A stretch of DNA of 64,000 nucleotides, taken from positions 17,889-81,888 of the forward strand of contig JAFVAX010000011.1 of the NCBI GenBank assembly GCA_017480285.1, written 5' to 3'. The DNA comes from Paludibacteraceae bacterium (GTDB taxonomy: Bacteria; Bacteroidota; Bacteroidia; Bacteroidales; Paludibacteraceae). Of the stretch, positions 52,824 to 60,996 are shown one piece after another. The translations under genes and the position numbers were made by a program. Each line of letters starts with the position of its first letter. The stretch's first letter is position 1. Under the pieces are notes generated by a model. It saw nothing but the letters and a program-made list of their open reading frames with translations. It ran no database searches and was not told the DNA's origin.

Positions 52824-53764
52824 GTAAGCATTATGACATAGCATTTGTGGGATTGGGTTCCATTGGAACGCGACACTTGAATAATGTGCGTGCGTTTTTA
52901 GAAAGTCGTGGCGACACATATACAATAGATCTTTATCGTCATAAGTTGCAAGATCGTTTACCGGATGGCGTGCATGCGCAGTATCTATATGTGGAGGTGT
53001 CGGCGGAAGAACAACAATACGATATCGTGTTTGTCACGAACCCTACATCTTTACACGAAGATGCAATAAGAAAGTTTATTGGTCACGCCAAAGCATTTTT
53101 TATTGAGAAACCAATTTTTGGAAACACTTATGTAAGCGATGAGTTATTGAGCCAATTAGATGCTGTCCCTAATTATGTAGCCTGTCCCTTAAGATACAAC
53201 CCTGTTTTGCAGTATGTTAATGAGTATGGATTATGCAAGGATGCGATAGCTGTCCGCGCAATATGTTCCAGTTATTTACCGGAATGGCGTCCAAATACAG
53301 ACTATCGTCAATGCTATAGCGCTCATCGAGAAATGGGTGGTGGAGTTGGAATAGATCTTATTCATGAATGGGATTATTTGACTTGGCTGTTAGGAATGCC
53401 GGAAGAATGTTATTCTATCCAGACAAAGATGTCTAATCTTGAGATTGATAGCGATGATATTGCTATATATATAGCAAAGACCCAAAATACAAGCATAGAG
53501 GTTCATCTGGATTACTTCGGCAGAAAACCAATAAGAAAATTAGAGATATTCTTACCTGATGACACTATCGTCTGTAATATATTAGATGGTAGTATCACTT
53601 ATCTTAAAGAAAATAAAAAACAAACTCTTGTGGTAGAAAGAAATGATACTCACATGAAAGAAATCGTTCATTTCTTTGATATCGTGGACGAAAAGATAGC
53701 AAATGACAGCAATGCAAGGCATGCGTTGCAAGTACTCAAAATAGCAAAAGGAGAAACAATATGA
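52820..53764 (+). CDS. Gfo/Idh/MocA-family oxidoreductase (second copy)
   Basis: 314 residues. Rossmann motif FVGLGSIGTRH (about 9-19), EKPIF (about 94-98), and YLPEWRPNTDYRQCYSAHREMGGG, which is aligned with YLPDWHPW of the preceding gene. So the two are diverged paralogues. Both sit between neuC and the CMP-sugar gene. ATGA overlaps on both sides suggest tight coupling. Confidence 0.8.
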   Translation: MSKHYDIAFVGLGSIGTRHLNNVRAFLESRGDTYTIDLYRHKLQDRLPDGVHAQYLYVEVSAEEQQYDIVFVTNPTSLHEDAIRKFIGHAKAFFIEKPIFGNTYVSDELLSQLDAVPNYVACPLRYNPVLQYVNEYGLCKDAIAVRAICSSYLPEWRPNTDYRQCYSAHREMGGGVGIDLIHEWDYLTWLLGMPEECYSIQTKMSNLEIDSDDIAIYIAKTQNTSIEVHLDYFGRKPIRKLEIFLPDDTIVCNILDGSITYLKENKKQTLVVERNDTHMKEIVHFFDIVDEKIANDSNARHALQVLKIAKGETI

Positions 53765-54537
53765 ATATATTATTTACATTATGCGGGCGCGCAGGCTCCA
53801 AAGGAGTAAAAGGCAAAAACGCACGTGATTTTTGTGGAAAGCCGTTGGTTTGGTATTCAATGGCAGCCATAGCACTATATAAAGAAAAATATACCGGTGA
53901 TGACACTATTTCCGTTGTTCTTAATACTGATAGTGAACCGCTTATTGAATTGGTTCAACAGGTAAAGACAATGGAGGTCGGCATTTTGCACCGAGATGAG
54001 AGTCTTGCTGGTGATAAAGTGGCAAAAGTGTCTGTTATATTGGATTGTCTTAATCGTGCCGAACAGATGTATGGTGTGAAATATGATATGGTGGTAGATT
54101 TGGATATCACTTCACCTTTGCGTACTGTGGAAGATGTTCATAATGCTATATTGCGAAAAGCTCAACGGTCTGAGGTCGATGTAGTTTATTCTGTTACGCA
54201 TGCGCGTAGAAACCCTTATTTTAATATGGTGGTTGAAGAGAATGGCTTTTTCCGCAGAGCTATTCCGTCAAACTTTACTACTCGCCAGGAAGCGCCCTTA
54301 TTCTACGATAAGAATGCATCTATTTACGCCTATGAACCAAATGCTCTAAGAACAAAAGATCCTGTAACTTTTTTTAATTCAAATTGTGATGCAATTATGA
54401 TGTTTGATACAGGTATCCTTGATATAGATTCGGAAGATGATTATGAGTTGATGCAAGTAATTGCTATGTTTTTATATAATAATAGGGATGAATATAAAAA
54501 CATCTACAATAGAGTTATTACATTTAACAAATATTAA
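53761..54537 (+). CDS. neuA: Acylneuraminate/legionaminate cytidylyltransferase
   Basis: 258 residues. It activates the nonulosonic acid as the CMP-sugar. Variant of the usual loop: CGRAGSKGVKGKNARDF (about 8-24), then VDLDITSPLRTVED, and YDKNASIYAYE in the C-terminal half. LegF/PtmB is the equivalent in legionaminic loci. The window thus has NeuB, NeuC and NeuA steps side by side. Confidence 0.86.
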   Translation: MNILFTLCGRAGSKGVKGKNARDFCGKPLVWYSMAAIALYKEKYTGDDTISVVLNTDSEPLIELVQQVKTMEVGILHRDESLAGDKVAKVSVILDCLNRAEQMYGVKYDMVVDLDITSPLRTVEDVHNAILRKAQRSEVDVVYSVTHARRNPYFNMVVEENGFFRRAIPSNFTTRQEAPLFYDKNASIYAYEPNALRTKDPVTFFNSNCDAIMMFDTGILDIDSEDDYELMQVIAMFLYNNRDEYKNIYNRVITFNKY

Positions 54538-54554
54538 CTAATAAACGATACTGT

Positions 54555-56000
54555 ATGAATTTGTTTGAGTATCATATATTACTGCCATTAAAAAATATCT
54601 TGCGAAACTATAGCTCGCTAAATTCTTTTTATATCAATGGCAACTTTTATACATACCGTCAGTTTGCAAACCGTATCTCGGCAATACGCAGTGTAATACG
54701 CAGTGCTGAAAAAAATGAAAAAATATGGGGACTCGCTCTGCATGATGATTTAAACACTTACGCATCTATTTTTGCACTTTGGATGGAAGGGAAAGCTTAT
54801 GTTCCACTTCATCCGTCATGGCCAACAGATAGAATCGAGTCAATTAAGGAGCAAGTTGGATGTACTAACATCTTAGATAGTTGTGATGCTCCATATACAA
54901 TTGATTTAACTGATAATTGGATTGAAGCATCTGACGACGATTTGGCATATATCTTATTTACTAGCGGTTCAACGGGTATGCCCAAAGGAGTACAAATAAG
55001 TAGGAAGAACATAGCAACTTTCATGGATTCATTTTGGCAAACCGGAATAACAATAACTCCCGATGACCACTGTTTGCAAGTATTTGATTTAACTTTTGAT
55101 GTATCTGTTCAATCATATCTTGTTGCACTAACTCAAGGAGCATGTGTATATACTGTTCCATACGGGCAAGTGAAATATATTTATGCAGCTTCGCTTATTC
55201 AAGAACAAAAAATAACTTTTGGAGCAATGGCACCAAGTATGCTAACTTATCTACGTCCATATTTCAACGAGTTTGACGCATCCTCTATGAAAACTTGTAT
55301 TGTTACAGCAGAGGCTTGTCCGATTGATTTAATGGAGGCATGGTTCAATTGTGCTCAAAATACTGAGATATACGATTTCTATGGCCCAACAGAAGCTACT
55401 ATATATTGTACTTATTATAAACTGACACGTAGTGAAAAAAATCTAAGCTTAAATGGTATTATTTCAATTGGTAAGCCGTTGTCAAATGTGCAAGCTATCA
55501 TCATTCGTGAGGATGGAGCATTGGTAGAAGGTCAAGAGAAAGGAGAATTATGCGTCGCAGGAGATCAAGTGACAATTGGTTATTGGAAAAACGATGATAA
55601 AAATGCTTCTTCTTTCTTTGAAAAAGATGGTAAACGCTATTATCACACAGGCGATTTGTGTTATTGGGACAGATCTGGTAATATTATGTATTCTGGACGT
55701 ATAGACCAACAAGCAAAAATCCAAGGCTTCCGGGTAGAGTTGGGAGAAATTGAATATCATGCACGTAAGTTTTATAATAATGAACACAGGGTATTGGCTA
55801 TAGCATATCAAAATACACATAATCTCACTGAAATCGCATTGTTTGTTGAAGCCGAAAAAGAAAAAACAACAGATCTTATTTATTATCTACGTAGCAAAAT
55901 GCCACATTATATGATACCTACACGAATTTTATTTGAGAAACACTTTCCTCTAAATAAAAGTGAAAAAGTGGATAGAAATATATTAAAACAAAAATTATAA
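54555..56000 (+). CDS. AMP-binding (adenylation) enzyme, DltA/NRPS A-domain-like
   Basis: 481 residues. Adenylation motifs: ILFTSGSTGMPKGV (about 136-149), FYGPTEATIYC (about 276-286), YHTGDLCYW, and the C-terminal catalytic Lys in NKSEKVDRN. It activates a carboxylic acid (an amino acid or acyl acid) as AMP ester and would load the carrier protein encoded 13 bases downstream. Next to nonulosonate genes it suggests an unusual N- or O-acyl group on the sugar. The substrate is unknown. Confidence 0.83.
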   Translation: MNLFEYHILLPLKNILRNYSSLNSFYINGNFYTYRQFANRISAIRSVIRSAEKNEKIWGLALHDDLNTYASIFALWMEGKAYVPLHPSWPTDRIESIKEQVGCTNILDSCDAPYTIDLTDNWIEASDDDLAYILFTSGSTGMPKGVQISRKNIATFMDSFWQTGITITPDDHCLQVFDLTFDVSVQSYLVALTQGACVYTVPYGQVKYIYAASLIQEQKITFGAMAPSMLTYLRPYFNEFDASSMKTCIVTAEACPIDLMEAWFNCAQNTEIYDFYGPTEATIYCTYYKLTRSEKNLSLNGIISIGKPLSNVQAIIIREDGALVEGQEKGELCVAGDQVTIGYWKNDDKNASSFFEKDGKRYYHTGDLCYWDRSGNIMYSGRIDQQAKIQGFRVELGEIEYHARKFYNNEHRVLAIAYQNTHNLTEIALFVEAEKEKTTDLIYYLRSKMPHYMIPTRILFEKHFPLNKSEKVDRNILKQKL

Positions 56001-56013
56001 TACCATAATAATT

Positions 56014-56256
56014 ATGACTGAAAATGAAATTTTTGAAAAATTGCAGAATATTTTCCGTTCTGTAATGAAAAATTCAGCACTTCAAATCACATTTGAAACA
56101 ACTCCTAATGATTTAGCTGAATGGGATTCGTTAGCTCACGCTCAATTGATAACTGAAATTGAATCAGCTTTCAATGTAAAATTTTCTCTTATTGAAATGC
56201 TGGATTTAGATAATGTTTCCAGTATAGTAAAATTATTAAAACAGAAAATACAATGA
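56014..56256 (+). CDS. Acyl/peptidyl carrier protein
   Basis: 80 residues, acidic and helical. The phosphopantetheine site is EWDSLAHAQL (Ser39 or so). It would carry the acid activated by the adenylation enzyme and pass it to the acyltransferase, whose ATG overlaps this stop by 4 bases. Confidence 0.88.
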   Translation: MTENEIFEKLQNIFRSVMKNSALQITFETTPNDLAEWDSLAHAQLITEIESAFNVKFSLIEMLDLDNVSSIVKLLKQKIQ

Positions 56257-56924
56257 GGACACTTAAAGAAAATTATTTAGCTATTAAAAAGTGTGTTATA
56301 ACTGATTATCCATATATTTTAGATTGGGATGATAAGATTCTTGAACCAATTTTCAATGATGTTTATATTGATGTTCTTAATCAACATTCCCACATCATAA
56401 ATAAGTATTATTCTAAAGATGGGCAAGGTTTGCTTATGTTAGAATATATAAATCATTATGTTGAGCTTGCCTATCGTTATGCAAATAAGTTATGGAAATT
56501 GGATTTGGAACATATCGCAGAAGCCGTATATTATTCTTCTCGTGTTAGAGGATCTATTGATTGTTTTTATAAAACAGAAATTCCAGATTACTTCATGCCT
56601 ATACATTCTCTGGGAGCAGTAATGGATATGCACGCAACTTATGGCAAATTATTTATGATCTACAATGGCTGTCACATTGGTCCATATAATATCATAAATT
56701 CCGGTCCTTCTCAATGGATACATCCTACATTTGGAGATGGAGTAAAATTATTAAGTGGTGTACATGTATATGGCAACACAAAAATAGGAAATAATGTTAT
56801 TGTCTCTGTCAATTCATTATTAATAAACGAGGAAATACCTGACAATTGTATTGTTATGGGTTCGTCTCCTAACATTATTGTAAAGAAAATAGGTAATAAT
56901 GGTCCATTATCAATGTTAAGATAA
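56253..56924 (+). CDS. CysE-like left-handed beta-helix acyltransferase
   Basis: 223 residues. A helical N-terminal part is followed by hexapeptide repeats with HIGPYNIINSGPSQWIHPTFG and GVHVYGNTKIGNNVIV, similar to serine acetyltransferase. Because it follows an adenylation enzyme and carrier protein, it may use the carrier-bound acyl group rather than acetyl-CoA to acylate a sugar. That is inference; a plain acetyltransferase is possible. Confidence 0.7.
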   Translation: MRTLKENYLAIKKCVITDYPYILDWDDKILEPIFNDVYIDVLNQHSHIINKYYSKDGQGLLMLEYINHYVELAYRYANKLWKLDLEHIAEAVYYSSRVRGSIDCFYKTEIPDYFMPIHSLGAVMDMHATYGKLFMIYNGCHIGPYNIINSGPSQWIHPTFGDGVKLLSGVHVYGNTKIGNNVIVSVNSLLINEEIPDNCIVMGSSPNIIVKKIGNNGPLSMLR

Positions 56925-56932
56925 TATCTGCG

Positions 56933-57991
56933 ATGTCAAGATTTATACAAATTAGTGGGCAATCAACTATTTTTGAAGCACTACATTCTTTTAACGAGAA
57001 TGTGAGTTCTGCACAAGCTTTGCTTATTGTTGATGACTGTGGCAAATTGGTTGGCACCTTAACAGATGGTGACATCCGACGAGGGTTGCTTGCCGGTTAT
57101 CAATTGACAGATAGCGTCAAGAATGTTATGTGCAGAAGTTTTCATTATATAGTTGAGGATGACAATGAGGGCGTGGTTAAAAATAAGGTTGAGCAAATAA
57201 AACGACTACGAGATAAAAAGATCTTGTATATCCCTATCGTCAATCGGGATATGAAAGTTTTGGATGTACTCAATCTGCGCCAACAACGTTCTTTACTTCC
57301 CATTGATGCTGTAATTATGGCAGGTGGTAAGGGCGAACGCCTGCGGCCATTGACAGAAAAGACTCCGAAACCATTATTGCCTGTTGGCGATAAAGCCATA
57401 ATAGACCATAATGTCGATAGGTTGATTCAATATGGAATAGAGCATATCTCTGTTACAACCAACTATTTGGCAGATCAATTAGAATCTCATTATGCTCAAC
57501 CTCGCAACGAAGTACAGATTCAATGTATTCGTGAACCAAAATTTCTTGGAACCGCCGGGGCTGTTCGCTTTGTTCCGAAGTTTTATAATGATGTGATTTT
57601 GCTGATGAATTCAGACCTGTTTACCGATATCGACTTCGAGGATATGTATCTGCATTTTATTGATAATGATGCAGATATGTCTATTGCTGCTATCCCATAT
57701 ACAGTATCTATCCCATTTGGAATATGTGATTTGGAGGGAAGACTTGTGAAAGGTATTGTTGAAAAACCGACATATAACTATTATGCCAATGCCGGCATTT
57801 ATATGTTCCGTCGTGAGGTTATTGATATGATACCAAAGAACGAATTTTACAATGCGACAGACCTAATTGATGCGCTTGTAAAAAACGACAAATGCGTTAT
57901 TCGTTACCCATTGAACGGCACTTGGATTGACATCGGTACTATGTCTGAATATCAAAAAGCCCAAGATTTAGTTAAACACATAAATCTTTAA
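56933..57991 (+). CDS. ptmE: CBS-domain nucleotidyltransferase, PtmE-like
   Basis: 352 residues. Two CBS motifs fill residues 1-115 (LVGTLTDGDIRRGLL is seen), then a sugar-phosphate nucleotidyltransferase with DAVIMAGGKGERLRPLTEKT (about 124-143), KPLLPVG and NSDLF. Campylobacter PtmE has this fusion and makes GDP-glucosamine for GDP-based legionaminic acid. That supports the GDP route here, though a guanylyl rather than other nucleotide cannot be read directly. Confidence 0.82.
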   Translation: MSRFIQISGQSTIFEALHSFNENVSSAQALLIVDDCGKLVGTLTDGDIRRGLLAGYQLTDSVKNVMCRSFHYIVEDDNEGVVKNKVEQIKRLRDKKILYIPIVNRDMKVLDVLNLRQQRSLLPIDAVIMAGGKGERLRPLTEKTPKPLLPVGDKAIIDHNVDRLIQYGIEHISVTTNYLADQLESHYAQPRNEVQIQCIREPKFLGTAGAVRFVPKFYNDVILLMNSDLFTDIDFEDMYLHFIDNDADMSIAAIPYTVSIPFGICDLEGRLVKGIVEKPTYNYYANAGIYMFRREVIDMIPKNEFYNATDLIDALVKNDKCVIRYPLNGTWIDIGTMSEYQKAQDLVKHINL

Positions 57992-57995
57992 ACTT

Positions 57996-58850
57996 ATGAA
58001 GATTGCTAACTATATAAGAAAAAAACTGCAACCATATCGCGACAAAAGAAATTTTGAACGCTTCTTGCAAAAATATACGAAACCTGAATTACAAGATAAC
58101 CTTAATAAGATGGGCGAAACTATCGGTCGCCATTCGCAACTCAAAGTGATAGGTGGAGGTCCTTCAGCAGGAGAAGCATTTTTGGAGCAAGACGATTGCG
58201 ACTATATGGTTGTTAATGCCTATGCTGTAGTGCCTGATTATAAGAAATACAAGCCAAAGTACTATGTTGTTATGGATATTATGTTCTTTGAAGAAGAGGT
58301 TCTTACAGCCACTTGGGAGAAAATCATCAACGACACTACTTGGGAGATGTATTTCTTTATGCCGATAGAAATGAAAACAACAAAAGTAGCGAGTCTCTTT
58401 GAAAGAAATCCGCTTATAAAGGTCGTTTATTTCAACGGAAACACTTATCATTCGGCACCTGAGGCTAAAAGAGATTATGCTTACGACCATAACCTTGCAC
58501 TGCCAAACCCTGACAATGTAATTGTCGGCTGTTTGTATATCGGTATAATGCTTAAATATCCGATAATAAAAATGTATGGTGTTGAATATGATTTTATTCA
58601 TGGCCTTCATGTTGATGAGAACAACAAGGTCTATTTTACCTCCCGCCATTGCTACGATGAAGATATTATAGGCGAGAAGAGTGTCGTTATTGAACCACCT
58701 GTGAAAACCGATGTTGAAACAAATCTTATGGGATATGTCAATACTCTGCGCTCATATAAAGAGATAAAAAAAATCGCAGAAAGACATAATGTGAAAATCT
58801 ATAACTGTACAAAAAAATCAATCATTGATGTATTTGACAGACTAAAATAA
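57996..58850 (+). CDS. DUF115/Maf-like or sialyltransferase-like protein
   Basis: 284 residues, soluble. LKVIGGGPSAGEAFLEQ (about 49-65) and YYVVMDIMFF (about 88-97) resemble the DUF115 (Maf) nonulosonic-acid transferase pattern, and also the G-x-GPS loop of GT42 sialyltransferases. Placed after the CMP-sugar genes, it is the best candidate here for transferring the nonulosonic acid. It is only 4 bases after the PtmE-like gene. Confidence in the exact family is low. Confidence 0.5.
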   Translation: MKIANYIRKKLQPYRDKRNFERFLQKYTKPELQDNLNKMGETIGRHSQLKVIGGGPSAGEAFLEQDDCDYMVVNAYAVVPDYKKYKPKYYVVMDIMFFEEEVLTATWEKIINDTTWEMYFFMPIEMKTTKVASLFERNPLIKVVYFNGNTYHSAPEAKRDYAYDHNLALPNPDNVIVGCLYIGIMLKYPIIKMYGVEYDFIHGLHVDENNKVYFTSRHCYDEDIIGEKSVVIEPPVKTDVETNLMGYVNTLRSYKEIKKIAERHNVKIYNCTKKSIIDVFDRLK

Positions 58851-58862
58851 TCTTCAATTACC

Positions 58863-59825
58863 ATGCCTACACAATTACGACAATACAAAGCATTTAAACC
58901 ATTTTTCTATTTTAGAGATTGGATTATGGATGCTACCGGTCTTTTCCGTTTGAAACATTTTGTAAAACTAAAATTGTTTTATTGGAAACTACAACGGCAA
59001 GACTGGTATAAGAAATTAAAAATACGCAGATATATCCGTTCGATTGACAATAATTTAATACAACAAGATATCACCACCAATGACATAATTTTTTCCGTAA
59101 CAAGCTACGGGAAGCGTGTTACTGACACCCTACCCTATATGTTGTACTCGCTACTTATACAAACACAAAAACCCAAAAAGGTTGTGGTTTTTTTGGACAA
59201 TGACAATTGGAGCGATGAAAAATTACCTTCGATTCTAACCAAATTGCAACAAATAGGAATACAGTTTTATTATTGCGAGGATTTGAAGTCATTTAAGAAA
59301 CTTATTCCCGCACTTAAAATGTTTCCCAACAATCCAATTGTAACCTTAGATGACGATTTTTACTACAACAAACAATATGTAGAGCGAATTAGCAAGGCAT
59401 ACGATTTGTCTGACAAAAAAACAGTCTTAGGACATATTGGAGTTCGTCCAATAAAAAAAGACGGCACTTACACTCCATACAATAAATGGGGGAAAAGTAA
59501 CGATAATGACACAAACTCTGATATTTCCTTTATCGGCTGTGGAGGAGTGTGTTATCCACCGCATATATTTGACAATGAAATACTAAAAAGTGATATTTTT
59601 ATGAATCTGTGTCCAGCCGCAGACGATATATGGTTTTGGGCAATGGAAGAACGACAGCACATTAGAAGAGCATATATTCAACCTATGGGCTACGGACATA
59701 ATACTTATGTTAATCGAGTAGAAGAGTACGATTTAAGCATCACATCAACATTGATGTTTCAAAATGTTAATGAAAACAAAAATAATCAACAATTGGAAGC
59801 TGTCGTCAATTATTATAACTTATAG
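58863..59825 (+). CDS. Glycosyltransferase-like protein (GT-A, DDD motif)
   Basis: 320 residues. IIFSVTSYGKRVTDTLPYML (about 77-96), KVVVFLDND, and VTLDDDFYYN as metal site (about 160-169). It is a free-standing homologue of the second domain of the phase-variable fusion in the left arm (33993-34880), with shared VTSYGKR/LTTWNKR-type loops. It has 38 basic residues-rich N-terminal positions that could bind the membrane. Confidence 0.75.
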   Translation: MPTQLRQYKAFKPFFYFRDWIMDATGLFRLKHFVKLKLFYWKLQRQDWYKKLKIRRYIRSIDNNLIQQDITTNDIIFSVTSYGKRVTDTLPYMLYSLLIQTQKPKKVVVFLDNDNWSDEKLPSILTKLQQIGIQFYYCEDLKSFKKLIPALKMFPNNPIVTLDDDFYYNKQYVERISKAYDLSDKKTVLGHIGVRPIKKDGTYTPYNKWGKSNDNDTNSDISFIGCGGVCYPPHIFDNEILKSDIFMNLCPAADDIWFWAMEERQHIRRAYIQPMGYGHNTYVNRVEEYDLSITSTLMFQNVNENKNNQQLEAVVNYYNL

Positions 59826-59843
59826 GTAATACTATCATATCTA

Positions 59844-60551
59844 ATGTTTCGTTATATTAAAAAACACATATTCAACCTTCTTCACCCTACAATAGGTGAG
59901 GTATGGGAGTTGCATCGGGTTACTGACGAAGAACCTGCAGATATCAACCAAAGAGAATATGAAATAACACCACAACGATTGGAAAACCTTATTGCCGAAT
60001 ACAAACAAAACAATTTTGAGTTTATTTCTGTCGAAACACTCCCAGATAGATTAAAAAACAAAAATTCAAAACACAAGTTTATAGTTGTTACATTGGACGA
60101 CGGGTATCAAGACAACCTGACACATGCTTTACCTATTTTTGAGAAGTACAATGTCCCATTCTGTATTTTTATCACAAAAAACTATATTCAACAAGGCTAT
60201 CCGCCATATAAGATGCTTCAGGAGCAACAAATTCAGCAACTTGCGAAACACCCTCTCTGCACCATCGGCAGTCATACCCTATCCCACTCTCAACTCTCAA
60301 AACTTACAGAGCAACAACAGACAGAGGAAATAACGGAGTGCAAAAAGTGGCTCGAAGAACTGACTCAAAAAAAAACTGACATCTTTGCCTTTCCTTCCGG
60401 TTACTACAACAAAACAACTTTGCAAATATTACAACAAAACGGTATCCGACTCTCTTTTGCCGCTTGGGGAGGTCCTTTACGCAAACGCATCAAGTACAAC
60501 CAACTGACCATCCCAAGAATCATTATCACCGAAAAAGGGATGAAAATATAA
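59844..60551 (+). CDS. Polysaccharide deacetylase (NodB-like), last gene of the right arm
   Basis: 235 residues, the same length as its left-arm paralogue (25367-26074). Motifs TLDDGYQDN (Thr-Leu for Thr-Phe), SHTLSH and FAFPSGYYN are kept. It starts 18 bases after the preceding gene. It ends the operon; downstream DNA (60552-60717) has no gene, and a new promoter follows. Confidence 0.85.
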   Translation: MFRYIKKHIFNLLHPTIGEVWELHRVTDEEPADINQREYEITPQRLENLIAEYKQNNFEFISVETLPDRLKNKNSKHKFIVVTLDDGYQDNLTHALPIFEKYNVPFCIFITKNYIQQGYPPYKMLQEQQIQQLAKHPLCTIGSHTLSHSQLSKLTEQQQTEEITECKKWLEELTQKKTDIFAFPSGYYNKTTLQILQQNGIRLSFAAWGGPLRKRIKYNQLTIPRIIITEKGMKI

Positions 60552-60717
60552 AAGTTATCAATATTATCCAAAGTTACACTAATATTGTTAACAGAATGGT
60601 ATGGAGAAAATAACTGTTTTGCAATAAAATTATGGCTCAATACTAATTTAATAATATACATCTAAAGTTCTTTTGAACCCGTTTTTTCAAAACATATATA
60701 CAAAAATAACTTAACAT

Positions 60718-60749
60718 CTTGCAAAAATCAAAACATTTTACTATCTTTG
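60718..60749 (+). promoter_or_regulatory. Promoter of the right-end glycosyltransferase operon
   Basis: CTTG (60718-60721, one change from TTTG), 20 bases, TATCTTTG (60742-60749). It precedes the XRE remnant and the GT2 gene at 60997. Confidence 0.65.
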
Positions 60750-60792
60750 CAAAAAAAAGATAAAATAGCAACATAGACTTGAGAAAGGGTGA

Positions 60793-60972
60793 TTAAGAGA
60801 GCAGTTATCTATCTTATCAGGAGTGCCACCCCCTACTATTGCTTATTTTGAGCGCAAACACCGGATATCTTTATACCAATTCATTGACTTGGCTATAGCA
60901 TTAGGCTACGGACAGGTGTTTGACCATTTATTGCCACTGTTGCACCTTTTTATGGGATTTTTGAATATATAA
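60793..60972 (+). pseudogene. Remnant of an XRE-family helix-turn-helix regulator
   Basis: A 59-codon open stretch reads EQLSILSGVPPPTIAYFERK, then ISLYQFIDLAIALGY, the helix-turn-helix and following helix of XRE/HipB-like proteins. A TGA lies directly upstream (60790-60792) and there is no start codon, so only the middle and C-terminal part remains. It lies in the leader of the next operon. The rest of 60552-60996 shows only the promoter. Confidence 0.5.
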
Positions 60973-60996
60973 ATGAATATCCCAAATTAAAAAATT

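Noticed and set aside
60552-60717. Further gene in the gap after the right-arm deacetylase
   Set aside because: Short frames only, AT-rich, no family resemblance or ribosome site; nothing found before the promoter at 60718.
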